Both the position numbers and the translations under genes were made by a program. Positions 9,240 to 18,162 of a DNA stretch of 64,000 nucleotides are shown in pieces. Position 1 is the stretch's first letter. Every line of letters begins with the position of its first letter. Below the pieces are notes generated by a model that ran no database searches, was not told the origin of the DNA, and was given only the letters and a program-made list of their open reading frames with translations. Source of the stretch: G942493375 sp942493375 (lineage in GTDB: Bacteria; Armatimonadota; UBA5829); the NCBI GenBank assembly GCA_942493375.1, contig OW818698.1, positions 1,798,001 to 1,862,000 of the forward strand, given 5' to 3'.

Positions 9240-10226
9240 ATGGCTGAATGTGCTGATAAAATATTGGAAATTGCACGAGGGTTTCAGGCCAGCCGGATAT
9301 TATTATCGGGTTTCGAATTGGGGATATTCCAAACGCTTGGAGATGGGAAACTGACTTCCGCTGAAGTCGCATCCCGCATAAATACAGACCCAAGGGCAAC
9401 AGACAGGCTGATGAATGCCCTGGTTGTGCTTAGACTGCTGGAGAAGGAAGACGAACAGTTCTCAAACTCCGCTGATGCCTGTGGGTGTCTCGTGCCGGAC
9501 AAGCCTGGTTACGTTGGCGGTGCCCTGGGGCATACGATCAACTTGTGGGATACCTGGTCCACACTGACTGAATCCGTTAAGCAGGGTACTTCTGTCGTTG
9601 AACGTAAAGGTGAAGCAAGAGAAGATTTCGTAAAGCCGTTCATTGCAGCTATGCATTTCAATGCAAGCCGATCAGCCAAAGTAGTGATCCCACAGATCGA
9701 TTTGACTGGAGTCAAGAGGATCATCGATGTCGGCGGAGGCAGCGGGGCGTATTCAATCGAGTTCTGCCGCGCAAATCCAGAGATTCAGTCAGTGATCTTC
9801 GATATGCCGGACGTTGTCCCCTTGACTCAGGAATATGCTGCGCAGGCAGGGATGAGCGAGCGCATATCGACCACTACCGGGGATTTCACAAAAGATGAAC
9901 TGGGCCGCGATTTCGACCTGGCGTTTTTGTCGCATGTTCTGCACTCCAATCCCCCGGATGAAAATGCTGACTTCATCAAACGCACATGGCGTGCACTCAA
10001 ACCTGATGGTAAAATCGTAGTGCAGGAGTTTGTTGTCGATGATACTCGCACTTCTCCGGCAGGACCGGTATTTTTCGCATTGAATATGCTGGTAGGGACA
10101 ACCGCCGGGGATGCTTACACCGAAGGTGAGATCGGCAAGTGGTTTATGGACGCCGGTTTTACAGGTATCCGCAGAATCGATCTGCAAGATACAGGATCAA
10201 CCCTTATGACAGGGATTAAGGAATAG
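9240..10226 (+). CDS. SAM-dependent O-methyltransferase (family 2, CrtF/hydroxyneurosporene type)
   Basis: The product has 328 residues. The ATG at 9240 follows GGAGGG at 9225-9230. The N-terminal winged-helix dimerisation domain (residues 5-100, with LTSAEVASRINTDPRATDRL) and the C-terminal Rossmann methyltransferase domain match the acetylserotonin/CrtF-type O-methyltransferases. IIDVGGGSGAYSIEFC is SAM motif I, VIFDMPDVV binds the cofactor adenine side, and LAFLSHVLHSNPPDE carries the usual catalytic-histidine position. It is cytoplasmic and lies seven bases before the beta-helix gene, so the two are probably co-transcribed. The methyl acceptor is unknown; glycan or natural-product modification is possible but not shown. 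Confidence 0.85.
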   Translation: MAECADKILEIARGFQASRILLSGFELGIFQTLGDGKLTSAEVASRINTDPRATDRLMNALVVLRLLEKEDEQFSNSADACGCLVPDKPGYVGGALGHTINLWDTWSTLTESVKQGTSVVERKGEAREDFVKPFIAAMHFNASRSAKVVIPQIDLTGVKRIIDVGGGSGAYSIEFCRANPEIQSVIFDMPDVVPLTQEYAAQAGMSERISTTTGDFTKDELGRDFDLAFLSHVLHSNPPDENADFIKRTWRALKPDGKIVVQEFVVDDTRTSPAGPVFFALNMLVGTTAGDAYTEGEIGKWFMDAGFTGIRRIDLQDTGSTLMTGIKE

Positions 10227-10233
10227 ACAAAGA

Positions 10234-11685
10234 ATGCGTATTCAAATATGTTCAGTAATGATACTAATGTTGTGTCTATCAGGCTCATTCGGATTGAGTT
10301 CGTCAGCTGCTGCAAAGGGAAATACCTATTACGTAGATTCGCTCAAAGGTGACGATAGTCTGGATGGTAAGAGCATAAAGACAGCGTGGAAAACGATTGA
10401 TAAAGTCAATGCAGAGACATTCGCACCCGGCAGCAAGGTGATGCTTAAAGCCGGGGGAGTCTACCCCGGTACTGTCAGCCCGAAGGGTTCAGGAACTCCG
10501 GAAGAACTGAGTGTCATCACTTCTTATGGCACAGGGCCTAAACCCCGTGTCAATGGAGTGCTTCTGCACAATGTGGAATGCTGGGAAGTGCGTGATCTGG
10601 ACATCAGCGGAGGCTACATTGGAGTCTATGTTCAACTGGTTGAGTTTGGAGTTGCCAGAAATATCCGTCTGCGCAACCTGGACATCCACGATATAAATGG
10701 TGGGACAACCGGTGACACCGGCGGAATTATCTGCAGTAACTCGGGTGAAAAGACTATCTTTGACGGGCTCCTTATCGAAGAGTGCAATATCAAACACGCT
10801 GACCGCAACGGCATTCTGATCTCCGACTACCCCAATGCCACTGACAAGCACCGAAGCATAAACGTAGTTGTACGTGGAAATAACCTGAATGACATCGGGG
10901 GAGATGGGATATTCATACTGGCATGTAAGGGTGCGTTGATCGAACGTAACGTGGTCAGATATGCCCACCAGCGGGTCGGTCGAGAGCCTGGAGAACGCGC
11001 ATGTGCAGGGATCTGGCCACATCGATGCGAAAACACCCTTATCCAATTCAACGAAGTCAGCCACACTGCTGTCGGAGGCAAGACCATATGGGACAGCGAA
11101 GGTTTTGATGATGATTTGAGTTGTGTGGGCTCTATATTCCAGTATAACTACAGCCATGATAACCTGGGAGGGTTCCTGCTGGTGTGCGGTGGTAAGGATG
11201 TCATAGCCCGTTATAACGTCAGCCGAAATGATGGGACAGCTACTTTCACATTTGAAATAGATTCTGTGTCCAATTGCAAGATATACAACAATACCATCTA
11301 CATCAAAAAAGGCATGGACGTAAACTTCGCCCGCAACACCTTCGGCACACCAAGAGGACTACAGTTTGTTAACAATATCATATATGCAGATGGGACAATG
11401 CGATACAATTTCGGTGGAATCAAGAACATCACTTTCGATAACAACGCGTTCTTCGGAAACCACATCGAACGTCCTGCTGATGAACATGCTTTAACAGCAA
11501 ATCCAAAGCTTGTAAACCCGAATCAAGTAGGTGATGGATTCGCTACAGCTAACGGGTTCAAGCTCAAACCAGGTTCCCCCTGCATAGGAGCAGGCAAAGC
11601 AACTCCGTATAACAATGTAAAAGATTTTTGGGGAAACATTTACTCATTAAGCAAAATACCCAGCATAGGAGCTAACAACCCTTAG
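10234..11685 (+). CDS. Secreted right-handed beta-helix protein (pectate-lyase-like)
   Basis: The product has 483 residues with a signal peptide ending near SSAAAKG. The mature start NTYYVDSLKGDDSLDG...AWKTIDKVN is the signature opening of bacterial parallel beta-helix carbohydrate-active proteins. Repeated short turns of the type RNIRLRNLDIHDI, NVVVRGNNLNDIGGDGI and IYNNTIYI build the coil across residues 95-420. LKPGSPCIGAG near the end is the usual closing motif. Pectate lyase, GH28-like and related polysaccharide-cleaving enzymes share this fold; I cannot place catalytic residues, so the activity is inferred. It is seven bases downstream of the methyltransferase gene. Confidence 0.85.
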   Translation: MRIQICSVMILMLCLSGSFGLSSSAAAKGNTYYVDSLKGDDSLDGKSIKTAWKTIDKVNAETFAPGSKVMLKAGGVYPGTVSPKGSGTPEELSVITSYGTGPKPRVNGVLLHNVECWEVRDLDISGGYIGVYVQLVEFGVARNIRLRNLDIHDINGGTTGDTGGIICSNSGEKTIFDGLLIEECNIKHADRNGILISDYPNATDKHRSINVVVRGNNLNDIGGDGIFILACKGALIERNVVRYAHQRVGREPGERACAGIWPHRCENTLIQFNEVSHTAVGGKTIWDSEGFDDDLSCVGSIFQYNYSHDNLGGFLLVCGGKDVIARYNVSRNDGTATFTFEIDSVSNCKIYNNTIYIKKGMDVNFARNTFGTPRGLQFVNNIIYADGTMRYNFGGIKNITFDNNAFFGNHIERPADEHALTANPKLVNPNQVGDGFATANGFKLKPGSPCIGAGKATPYNNVKDFWGNIYSLSKIPSIGANNP

Positions 11686-11719
11686 GTATTACATGCATTA
11701 CGGGCTTAGGCAATGCATA

Positions 11720-11805
11720 CATTTCGGGCGACCGCTGAGGGTCGCCCCTACGGCGTAACGACCAATCTCATCTTCGTAGGGGAGTCCCTCCGCGGACTCC
11801 CGGCA
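11720..11805 (+). repeat. Pair of GC-rich hairpins, dispersed-repeat type
   Basis: GGGCGACC (11726-11733) pairs with GGTCGCCC (11739-11746), and GGGAGTCC (11780-11787) pairs with GGACTCCC (11794-11801). CCTACG and CGTAGG between them also pair. The array fills the gap between the beta-helix gene and the next ribosome binding site. It may act as a terminator, although no T-run follows. Confidence 0.6.
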
Positions 11806-11831
11806 AATGGGTGAAAACAGGAGAAATCAGC

Positions 11832-12833
11832 ATGAGTGACAATAATCCGCAAACATGGAAACGCGCAAATACAAACTGGTTCAAAGATGCCAAATGGGGT
11901 GTGTTCGGTCATTTCCTGGCTGGTATGGCAGGTGGATTTGGTGAAGACGTCGGGCAGAATGTAACTTCGGATGAATGGAATAAGCGGGTCGATTCCGTAG
12001 ATGTCGCAAAGCTTGCTGATCAACTGGAGGAAATCGGTGCTGGTTACTGCATGTTCACCATCGGCCAGAACTCCGGACACTTCTGTTCTCCCAATGATAC
12101 CTACGACTCAATAGTCGGCATCAAACCCAGTAAGCTCTCCAGACGAGATCTGATTGCAGATATCGCTGAAGCCCTCAAACCTAAAGGGATCAGCATGATG
12201 GTCTACTCCCCCAGCGGCTGTCCGGTGCACGATCTGGTAGCTTGTGAAAAACTGGAGTGGAAATGGAACATGACAGATGCCACTTACAGGGACACTGCCG
12301 GTGCATTTAAGAGTACAACAGGTGACAGGCTGGTTTCTTTCCAGCTAAAGTGGGAGCAGGTCGTCCGCGAGTGGTCGATGCGCTGGGGAGACTCAGTAAA
12401 AGGCTGGTGGATGGACGGATGCTACTTCCCGGACGATATGTACAGGTTCGATAATGCTCCAAACTTCCGCAGTTTCTCCGAAGCCCTGAAATCCGGCAAT
12501 CCAAACAGCCTGGTAGCATTCAACCCTGGCGTTATTACCCCGGTTATTTGTTACACCGAGTACGAAGACTACACAGCCGGTGAACTCTCCCTTGATCTAC
12601 CCGCCAGTCCGGGAAGATGGGTAGACGGAGCACAGTATCATACACTGGGATACCTGGGAAGCACATGGGGAGCGGGAGAACCAAGGTATGTGGATGAATT
12701 AGTCTACGGCTACACCAAGGATGTCATATCCAAACAAGGCGTAGTCTCCTGGGATGTAGTCTTCAACTACAACGGAACCATCCGCGATGACTTCTTCCAG
12801 CAGTTGAAGTGCCTGGCAAAATTGAGAAAATGA
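11832..12833 (+). CDS. GH29-like alpha-L-fucosidase-related protein
   Basis: The product has 333 residues. I prefer ATG 11832 with AGGAG at 11819-11823 over the in-frame GTG at 11811, which overlaps that binding site. NWFKDAKWGVFGHF corresponds to the conserved opening of GH29 alpha-L-fucosidases. YCMFTIGQNSGHFCSPN, GWWMDGCYF (nucleophile region, D of MDG) and VVSWDVVFNYNGTI follow in the expected order. There is no signal peptide, and the usual C-terminal beta-sandwich is missing, so only the barrel remains. It is therefore likely a cytoplasmic fucosidase-like enzyme or a non-canonical homologue. A strong hairpin lies just after the stop. Confidence 0.8.
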   Translation: MSDNNPQTWKRANTNWFKDAKWGVFGHFLAGMAGGFGEDVGQNVTSDEWNKRVDSVDVAKLADQLEEIGAGYCMFTIGQNSGHFCSPNDTYDSIVGIKPSKLSRRDLIADIAEALKPKGISMMVYSPSGCPVHDLVACEKLEWKWNMTDATYRDTAGAFKSTTGDRLVSFQLKWEQVVREWSMRWGDSVKGWWMDGCYFPDDMYRFDNAPNFRSFSEALKSGNPNSLVAFNPGVITPVICYTEYEDYTAGELSLDLPASPGRWVDGAQYHTLGYLGSTWGAGEPRYVDELVYGYTKDVISKQGVVSWDVVFNYNGTIRDDFFQQLKCLAKLRK

Positions 12834-12843
12834 TCTGCAATAA

Positions 12844-12871
12844 CCCGATCCCCTTAGCGGAGGGGATCGGG
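12844..12871 (+). terminator. Perfect 10-bp hairpin after the GH29-like gene
   Basis: CCCGATCCCC (12844-12853) pairs fully with GGGGATCGGG (12862-12871) across an 8-base loop, ten bases after the stop. There is no T-run, so it is either a Rho-assisted terminator/RNA 3' end or a dispersed palindrome. Confidence 0.5.
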
Positions 12872-12897
12872 GGAACTGAATAGAATTTGAGGCACGG

Positions 12898-13935
12898 GTG
12901 ATACACACAATTCTGGAATCAACACTCACTATTGAAGAGTGTTCGTCTCGCCTTAATGCGCTCCCAAGCATTTCTGATGTTAGAAAACGCCAAACTTCGT
13001 CTTCCGTTATACCTGTGGGTTGCGATGAAGATGCTGTAACTAATCGGTATCGTTTATACTCACATAGGGACCCATGGAGTCCAAGAAATTACAAGATTGA
13101 ATTATATAGTGTCAATGACTCAACTGAAGTCAAAATCCCTACTCCACCGATGAAATTATTGGCTATAGCAATGACTATAATCTGGTTTGTTGTTAGTGCA
13201 TTAATATCATACAAATCAACAGATACTACAGAGTGTGTTCTGGGTATTCTTCTTTTTACAACCAACATGTTGCTGGTTGCATATACGGGATATCATGAAA
13301 TCAAAGATGAGTTCGGGAAAACTGTGGATTTCCTAAGCTCATTGCTTGAAACAAAAAAAATACCTATTGGATCGGTATCTATAGGTCCGACTGACAAGTA
13401 TTCTATCTGGACAGAAATGAAACCTGAGCATTGCTGGGATAAACTTCAATACTCTATAGACTTCAGGCCTGTAGCCTGGATTCCATTTTTTACATTCTCA
13501 ACCATATTCGGGATGCAGGAGAAAAATCTGTTTAATGGCGATATATTCAGCAATAACTTTTGCGTAGAAAAACGGGGAACTGGTGCAGATTTTGGCATAT
13601 ATCCAATTGGCATGATCAGATTTTATGGCAAAATGATTGCAGAAAATGGCGGAACTCGAATAGTTGGGCATTTTGATGCTCGCTCACTGCTGGAAGCGTG
13701 CGTTTTATATTATTGGTCGTTGTTTGCATGCGGGGGATTTATTATCAGTATCGAATATCACAACCTGATTACATTCTGTATTTACTTCCTGATTTTTGTC
13801 GCAGTTTTTTATACATCAGTTATGTGGTCAAGGCATTCCATATTGAAAACTTTAATCGAGTTATTTGATGCCGGACAAGCAGAGATCAATGATGGATATA
13901 AACCTAAGAATTGGATTATACGAATCCTGAACTAA
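12898..13935 (+). CDS. Membrane protein of unknown function with LTIEEC motif
   Basis: The product has 345 residues and starts with GTG at 12898. The opening HTILESTLTIEECSSRL is a recurrent N-terminal motif of small uncharacterised bacterial proteins, which supports the start. A pair of hydrophobic helices spans residues 80-125 (LLAIAMTIIWFVVSAL, GILLFTTNMLLVAY). The middle has IGMIRFYGKMIAENGGTRIVGHFD, the second half of the same motif family. Two more helices fall at about 265-310. It appears to be a typical LTIEEC-type domain interrupted by a membrane hairpin. No enzyme motif is visible. The G+C is lower than that of the preceding glycosidase genes. Function unknown. Confidence 0.75.
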   Translation: MIHTILESTLTIEECSSRLNALPSISDVRKRQTSSSVIPVGCDEDAVTNRYRLYSHRDPWSPRNYKIELYSVNDSTEVKIPTPPMKLLAIAMTIIWFVVSALISYKSTDTTECVLGILLFTTNMLLVAYTGYHEIKDEFGKTVDFLSSLLETKKIPIGSVSIGPTDKYSIWTEMKPEHCWDKLQYSIDFRPVAWIPFFTFSTIFGMQEKNLFNGDIFSNNFCVEKRGTGADFGIYPIGMIRFYGKMIAENGGTRIVGHFDARSLLEACVLYYWSLFACGGFIISIEYHNLITFCIYFLIFVAVFYTSVMWSRHSILKTLIELFDAGQAEINDGYKPKNWIIRILN

Positions 13936-13991
13936 ACTTTCATGATAAACAATGACAGCAACCTGACCAATATACTTGCATCAGATGCCAA

Positions 13992-14450
13992 TTATGTCAG
14001 AATAAGTTGCACAGCTTCTTCCCCACAGTCCGGGAACTTGGGGCAGTTTATACAGTCTGACCAGATTTTCTGGGGGAATGCGCTCTTCTCCACCATCGAA
14101 AATCCCAACTTCAGGAAGAACTCAGGCTTGTATGTCAGTGCAAAGATCTTGGTTATACCCAACTGTCTGGCTTCATCTAAACATGCGTTAACTAGCTGGG
14201 TTCCTAGACCCGACCGGTGAACAGTTTCGTCAACAGCCAGTGACCTTATCTCGGCTAAATCTTCCCACGCAACCTGCAAGGCGCAGCAGCCAATTACCTT
14301 GCCATCTTCTTCCATAATAAAGAAGTCCCGAATATTCTCATATATAGTCACCAGTGACTTGGGGAGCATCTCGTCCCGTTCTGCAAAGTAATTTACCAGT
14401 TTCTGGATTTCAGGTCCATCTGCCATCTTAGCCTTACGAATCTGCGCCAA
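13992..14450 (-). CDS. Short-form N-acetylglutamate synthase-like GNAT acetyltransferase
   Basis: The product has about 152 residues with a GNAT fold throughout. IRKAKMADGPEI opens the fold, RSLAVDETVHRSGLGTQLV is the acetyl-CoA P-loop, and the C-terminus FFLKLGFSMVEKSAFPQKIWSDC followed by CPKFPDC is characteristic of stand-alone short ArgA enzymes, which make N-acetylglutamate for arginine synthesis. TTG at 14450 has AAGGAG (14461-14466) at a normal distance; the earlier TTG at 14459 would sit almost on that site. Either start lies inside the last codons of ispG (stop at 14434-14436), so translation is probably coupled. It could be a GNAT of other specificity, but the IWSDC...CPKFPDC tail argues for ArgA. 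Confidence 0.8.
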   Translation of the reverse strand: MAQIRKAKMADGPEIQKLVNYFAERDEMLPKSLVTIYENIRDFFIMEEDGKVIGCCALQVAWEDLAEIRSLAVDETVHRSGLGTQLVNACLDEARQLGITKIFALTYKPEFFLKLGFSMVEKSAFPQKIWSDCINCPKFPDCGEEAVQLILT

Positions 14451-15522
14451 TTTTCTCAATCTCCTTTATCAGCTCTGAAACTAAATCGTCCTCTTTGACC
14501 TTACGCACCATCACGCCTTTTACAAACAATGCACCAACGCCAGCGCCACCGGCGATCCCGACATCAGCACTCGATGCTTCACCGGGTCCGTTTACCACAC
14601 ATCCCATCACAGCCACACTCAATGGTCTGGCCGGAGGATTGGCTTCCAGATAGTCACGGACCCTCTGGGCCGCTCCTTCAAGGTCTATCCCGCATCTTCC
14701 GCAGGTCGGACAGGATACAAGAGTATAGGGTGCCAAACGCAGAGACAGACTGCTTAAAATCTCCCGCCCGACTCTGATTTCCTCCACAGGATCGCCTGTA
14801 AGGGAGACCCTTATCGTGTCCCCTATTCCTTCAGCCAAGAGTGCACCAATTCCTATGCTGCTGCGGATTGTGCCTTCCCAGGCAAGTCCTGCTTCGGTTA
14901 CACCAAGATGCAGAGGATATTCACAGCGCTGAGCAACCAGTTTATAAGCCTGGATCATGGTCGGCACATCGGAAGCCTTTAGCGACAACACAATATCACT
15001 GAATCCACAGGACTCCAGCACCCCTGCCTCATCCAGCGCACTTTCAACCAGTGCCTGCGCAGATGGCAAACCATACCTTGCCCGGTCGATTGAACCTGCG
15101 TTGACTCCTATTCTAATGGGTATACCGTGGTCTTTAGCTGCAGCAACTACTTCCTTAACCCGGTCAACAGACCCAATGTTGCCGGGGTTTATCCGGAGTT
15201 TATCCACACCAGATTCAGCAGCAGTGATCGCCAATCTATAATCAAAGTGTATATCAGCTACCAATGGAATGTTGATTCTACTCTTGATCTCACGTAAAGC
15301 AGATGCCGACTCGGAGTCAGGAACAGCCACACGAATTATATCGCATCCAGCAGCTTCAAGGTTGATGATCTGCGCAATAGTAGCCTGGACATCGGAAGTG
15401 CGGGTATTGGTCATAGACTGCACAGTAACCCGGTGCTCCCCCCCAATCCCAACTCCCCCAACAATAACAGGAGTGCTGCTTCTGCGGTTGATTAAGTTAT
15501 CTTTCATTATATCGAAATCCAT
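14434..15522 (-). CDS. ispG: 4-hydroxy-3-methylbut-2-enyl diphosphate synthase
   Basis: IspG (GcpE) is the penultimate enzyme of the MEP isoprenoid pathway; it reductively opens the cyclic MEcPP ring in the cytoplasm with a [4Fe-4S] cluster. The product has 362 residues, the usual bacterial length. VQSMTNTRTSD opens the TIM barrel. PLVADIHFDYRLA, LRINPGNIG and IRIGVNAGS are family signatures. Cluster ligands are C271 and C274 (SCPTCGRCG), C308 (VMGCVVNGPGE) and E315. Upstream in-frame methionines at residues 1 and 6 are both possible starts. The gene overlaps the acetyltransferase gene at its 3' end. The upstream DNA is interrupted by an IS110-type element within about 200 bases. Confidence 0.97.
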   Translation of the reverse strand: MDFDIMKDNLINRRSSTPVIVGGVGIGGEHRVTVQSMTNTRTSDVQATIAQIINLEAAGCDIIRVAVPDSESASALREIKSRINIPLVADIHFDYRLAITAAESGVDKLRINPGNIGSVDRVKEVVAAAKDHGIPIRIGVNAGSIDRARYGLPSAQALVESALDEAGVLESCGFSDIVLSLKASDVPTMIQAYKLVAQRCEYPLHLGVTEAGLAWEGTIRSSIGIGALLAEGIGDTIRVSLTGDPVEEIRVGREILSSLSLRLAPYTLVSCPTCGRCGIDLEGAAQRVRDYLEANPPARPLSVAVMGCVVNGPGEASSADVGIAGGAGVGALFVKGVMVRKVKEDDLVSELIKEIEKIGADS

Positions 15523-15540
15523 TCCTGGTTAATTTTAATA

Positions 15541-15571
15541 CTCACGCAAAGACGCAAAGGCGCAAAGAAGG
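15541..15571 (+). repeat. ACGCAAAGGCGCAAAG-type short repeat
   Basis: CACGCAAAGACGCAAAGGCGCAAAG is a short imperfect tandem of ACGCAAAG-like units upstream of ispG. The type recurs in intergenic DNA of many environmental genomes. Confidence 0.4.
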
Positions 15572-15599
15572 AAAACTTCACTTGTGTCATCCTACTCTA

Positions 15600-17147
15600 A
15601 TGTAGTCAAGTTTAATTCTTGGTGTTCGCTATGCTTCTGTGTGATAACCCTACTATACTTGATGGTCCCACATTAGTGGCCCATAAACTTCCTTCATCGA
15701 TCATCGCAGAAGCAGGCGGAGCCGGTATGTTGCTGAACGAGAAGATCACGCGACTTGTCGCGTCCCTTGTTGGATGACTAGACCGTCCTCCGCCTTAGCT
15801 TTTGCAAATTGCTGTGGATCAAACTCCGATTGATCACGTGCTATTGCATATATCAACTTTAGGAATTTTCGTGCCACAGCAATTCTGATTTGCCCTGTCT
15901 TTTTGCCTTGTGCTTTTACTTCTTTTGAATATGAGTCATATAAGCCACCTGTTTTGATCTGAATTATGGCCATATGACAGATTATATATCTTGCCAGTGC
16001 GCGTCCACGCTTACTTATGTGTTTTTCTCCACTGTGTTTGCCACTGGAGACTTCAAAAAGGTTCAATCCAATATATTTTTCAAGTGATGCATATGAATCA
16101 TATTTGCTTATATCCCCGCACTCACCCAATAGACCTGCCACACTTACAACTCCCACGCGTGGCAGACTAAGCAGGCACTGCGCTATCTTGAGTGTCTGAA
16201 GGATCGCATCCATTTCACATTTCAGTTGTTCTCGGCGCAATTCGACCATCTCTAAATAATTCAGTAAGGATACCATCGCATTATGTCGTGTCTGTTGACC
16301 CAGTTTTGCCGCAATAGAACGCTTTGCAGCCAGGGCCACCACTTCAGCTTTGTGTGCCATTCTGCCGGAAGTCGCCTTTTTGAGCGTGCACCTTATACTA
16401 GTTATCCTCGAATTGGCTACTTCATCAGCATTTGTATACTTTCTAACTATACCTCTCACACTCTTGCAAACAGCGTCTTTGAAGATGTCTCTCAACTCTG
16501 GAAACCACACTTCCAGATGACATTGAAATTCGTTCCTGAGAGAAGTGCGTTTCTTAGTCAGAGAATCCCATTCTGCAATTGCGCAGCGTAGCTGCGCATA
16601 TTCATCCGTCAGCTCCTGCACTTCCTGATAACATCCCTGCCAGACTAGATCAGCTATCACACGCGGATCCTTAAGATCATTCTTCTTGGGAGAGTTATCT
16701 CTCACTTCTTTGGTGCGTTTCACATGGTAAGGATTTACCTGGACTAACCTCAGTTCATTTCGTTGCACCCATTCCCTGAAACAAGTGCTGTATGGACCAG
16801 TCGGCTCGAAAGCAATCCAGAGATCGTAACCTGCATAAATCAGGATATTCACGAATGATAGAAACTCTGTGTAACCATCGGCATTTTGTAAGGATCGGTG
16901 CATAATGGATTTCTCAGCATACCGGAAAGCACCGTAATCGATCCATCCCTTGCTGATGTCTACACCAACAACTATACCATTCACCGGATTTGGGACAGCT
17001 TGACAATCTTTCTTGTTAATAAGCATACTTTTCATGGTAGGTTCTCCTTGGTTTTTTTGTGCACATTAATAATACCAAGAAGCACCTACTACATTATAGG
17101 AAGCTGAATGCAGCGAATGACCTACTGTAAATCCTGCACATCAACTA
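15600..17147 (-). mobile_element. IS110-family element (approximate ends)
   Basis: A complete DEDD-type transposase (15746-17035) is flanked by about 150 non-coding bases downstream and about 110 upstream. IS110 elements lack classical terminal inverted repeats and target duplications, so the ends cannot be fixed. The high-coordinate end must lie at or before about 17148, where a dispersed repeat also found at 3182 begins. The flanking non-coding DNA is where a bridge RNA would be encoded. Confidence 0.6.
15746..17035 (-). CDS. IS110-family transposase (DEDD recombinase)
   Basis: The product has 429 residues, full length. The N-terminal RuvC-like domain shows D26 (VVGVDISKGW), E77 (WIAFEPTGP), D120 and D123 (KKNDLKDPRVIADL), which form the DEDD metal-binding set. 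The C-terminal domain carries LLSLPRVGVVSVAGLLGE and the conserved serine region FEVSSGKHSGEKHISKRG of the Tnp/transposase_20 fold. ACCAAGGAGAAC lies just before the start. The upstream T-rich tract on the opposite strand and the short flanks agree with an autonomous element. No internal stops are visible, so it may be active. Confidence 0.93.
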   Translation of the reverse strand: MKSMLINKKDCQAVPNPVNGIVVGVDISKGWIDYGAFRYAEKSIMHRSLQNADGYTEFLSFVNILIYAGYDLWIAFEPTGPYSTCFREWVQRNELRLVQVNPYHVKRTKEVRDNSPKKNDLKDPRVIADLVWQGCYQEVQELTDEYAQLRCAIAEWDSLTKKRTSLRNEFQCHLEVWFPELRDIFKDAVCKSVRGIVRKYTNADEVANSRITSIRCTLKKATSGRMAHKAEVVALAAKRSIAAKLGQQTRHNAMVSLLNYLEMVELRREQLKCEMDAILQTLKIAQCLLSLPRVGVVSVAGLLGECGDISKYDSYASLEKYIGLNLFEVSSGKHSGEKHISKRGRALARYIICHMAIIQIKTGGLYDSYSKEVKAQGKKTGQIRIAVARKFLKLIYAIARDQSEFDPQQFAKAKAEDGLVIQQGTRQVA

Positions 17148-17259
17148 ACTGGGCCATATTCTAAGTTTGCATGTTATGCGCATTATGCAATTGTCTTTTC
17201 CGATAAATCTGCGTAAATCTGCGAAATCTGCGGATAATTATTTCTTTGCGTTCACCCAG
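17148..17259 (+). repeat. Dispersed repeat, family C (long copy)
   Basis: This is the second long copy of the element at 3182-3293. It keeps CATATTCTAA and the AAATCTGCG triplet units and differs by scattered substitutions. It lies between the IS110-type element and the ABC transporter genes; the remaining 96 bases to 17355 show no further structure. Confidence 0.8.
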
Positions 17260-17355
17260 GTATGACAACTTGCACATAGACGCCAAACTGGCTCTGGTAG
17301 TATCATGTAATCTTGCTCTCTTTACCATAATACCACAGCACATAGGATTATTCAC

Positions 17356-18162
17356 TTGGACACACCACCACAGGCAATCATAGTCAACAATCTCAAAAAG
17401 GTCTTCCGTAAGCGCAAAGGCTTCCTCGGCACCGAAGTCTCAGAGGAATGGGCGCTTAAAGGGATATCATTTAGCGTAGCTGAAGGGGAGACCTATGGGA
17501 TACTGGGGCCAAACGGATCCGGTAAGTCCACGCTCATCCGCATTCTCTCAACTCTACTGACAATCGATGATGGCACAGTCGAAATAATGGGACACAGCCT
17601 GCCTAAACAAGAGAGATGGATACGCAGAAACATAGGCAGGGTCAGTGTTGATGCAGCATTCTATAAGAAACTCTCTGCCAGGGAAAACCTGCTCTTCGCC
17701 GGTCAACTCTATGGCATTCCGAAGAAGGAAGCTGAACGCCGGGCTATTGCGATATTGGAGAACCTCCACCTGGAAAACCGCAAATTCAATGATCCACTGG
17801 ATGAACTCAGCCGTGGCATGCAGCAGAAGATAGCCGTAACCAGAGCGTTGCTTATCGACCCTCCGCTGCTCCTGTTGGACGAACCGACAACCGGCCTGGA
17901 CCCACGCAGCCGCAGGGATGTTCAGGAATATCTGGAGAGACTGCGCGAAGAAAAAGGCACAACGATCCTGCTGACAACCCACGACATGCAGGAAGCCGAA
18001 CGCTTATGTGCCAGGATAGGTTTCCTTGCCAAAGGTAAGTTAATCGCCGAAGGCAGCGCCGATGAACTGAAGCAAAAGGCCGGTGCAGACAACCTTGAAG
18101 ACGCATTCATTGAGCTAACAGGCATAGAGTTTGGCAAGGATGAAGAGGAGGTCGCAGAATAA
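17356..18162 (+). CDS. ABC transporter ATP-binding protein (ABC-2 exporter type)
   Basis: The product has 268 residues and starts with TTG at 17356. The ATPase carries Walker A GPNGSGKST (about residue 52), a signature loop LSRGMQQK, Walker B LLLLDEPTTGLDP and the switch histidine in LLTTHDMQEAERL. The signature lacks the canonical LSGGQ, as in many drug/lipid/polysaccharide exporters. WALKGISFSV and a C-terminal EDAFIELTG tail are typical of DrrA/NatA-like proteins. Its stop codon overlaps the ATG of the permease gene (TAATG), so the pair is translationally coupled. It energises export of an unknown substrate. Confidence 0.93.
   Translation: MDTPPQAIIVNNLKKVFRKRKGFLGTEVSEEWALKGISFSVAEGETYGILGPNGSGKSTLIRILSTLLTIDDGTVEIMGHSLPKQERWIRRNIGRVSVDAAFYKKLSARENLLFAGQLYGIPKKEAERRAIAILENLHLENRKFNDPLDELSRGMQQKIAVTRALLIDPPLLLLDEPTTGLDPRSRRDVQEYLERLREEKGTTILLTTHDMQEAERLCARIGFLAKGKLIAEGSADELKQKAGADNLEDAFIELTGIEFGKDEEEVAE

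Noticed and set aside
13942..14220. 92-codon plus-strand frame
   Set aside because: It is antisense to the conserved acetyltransferase gene and has no independent support.
15616..17081. TTCTTGGT (15616-15623) and ACCAAGAA (17074-17081) as IS110 subterminal inverted repeats
   Set aside because: An 8-bp match in flanks of this size is expected by chance, and it does not extend.
17161..17355. 64-codon minus-strand reading frame between IS110 and the ABC genes
   Set aside because: It covers the family C repeat and has no ribosome binding site or protein-like pattern.
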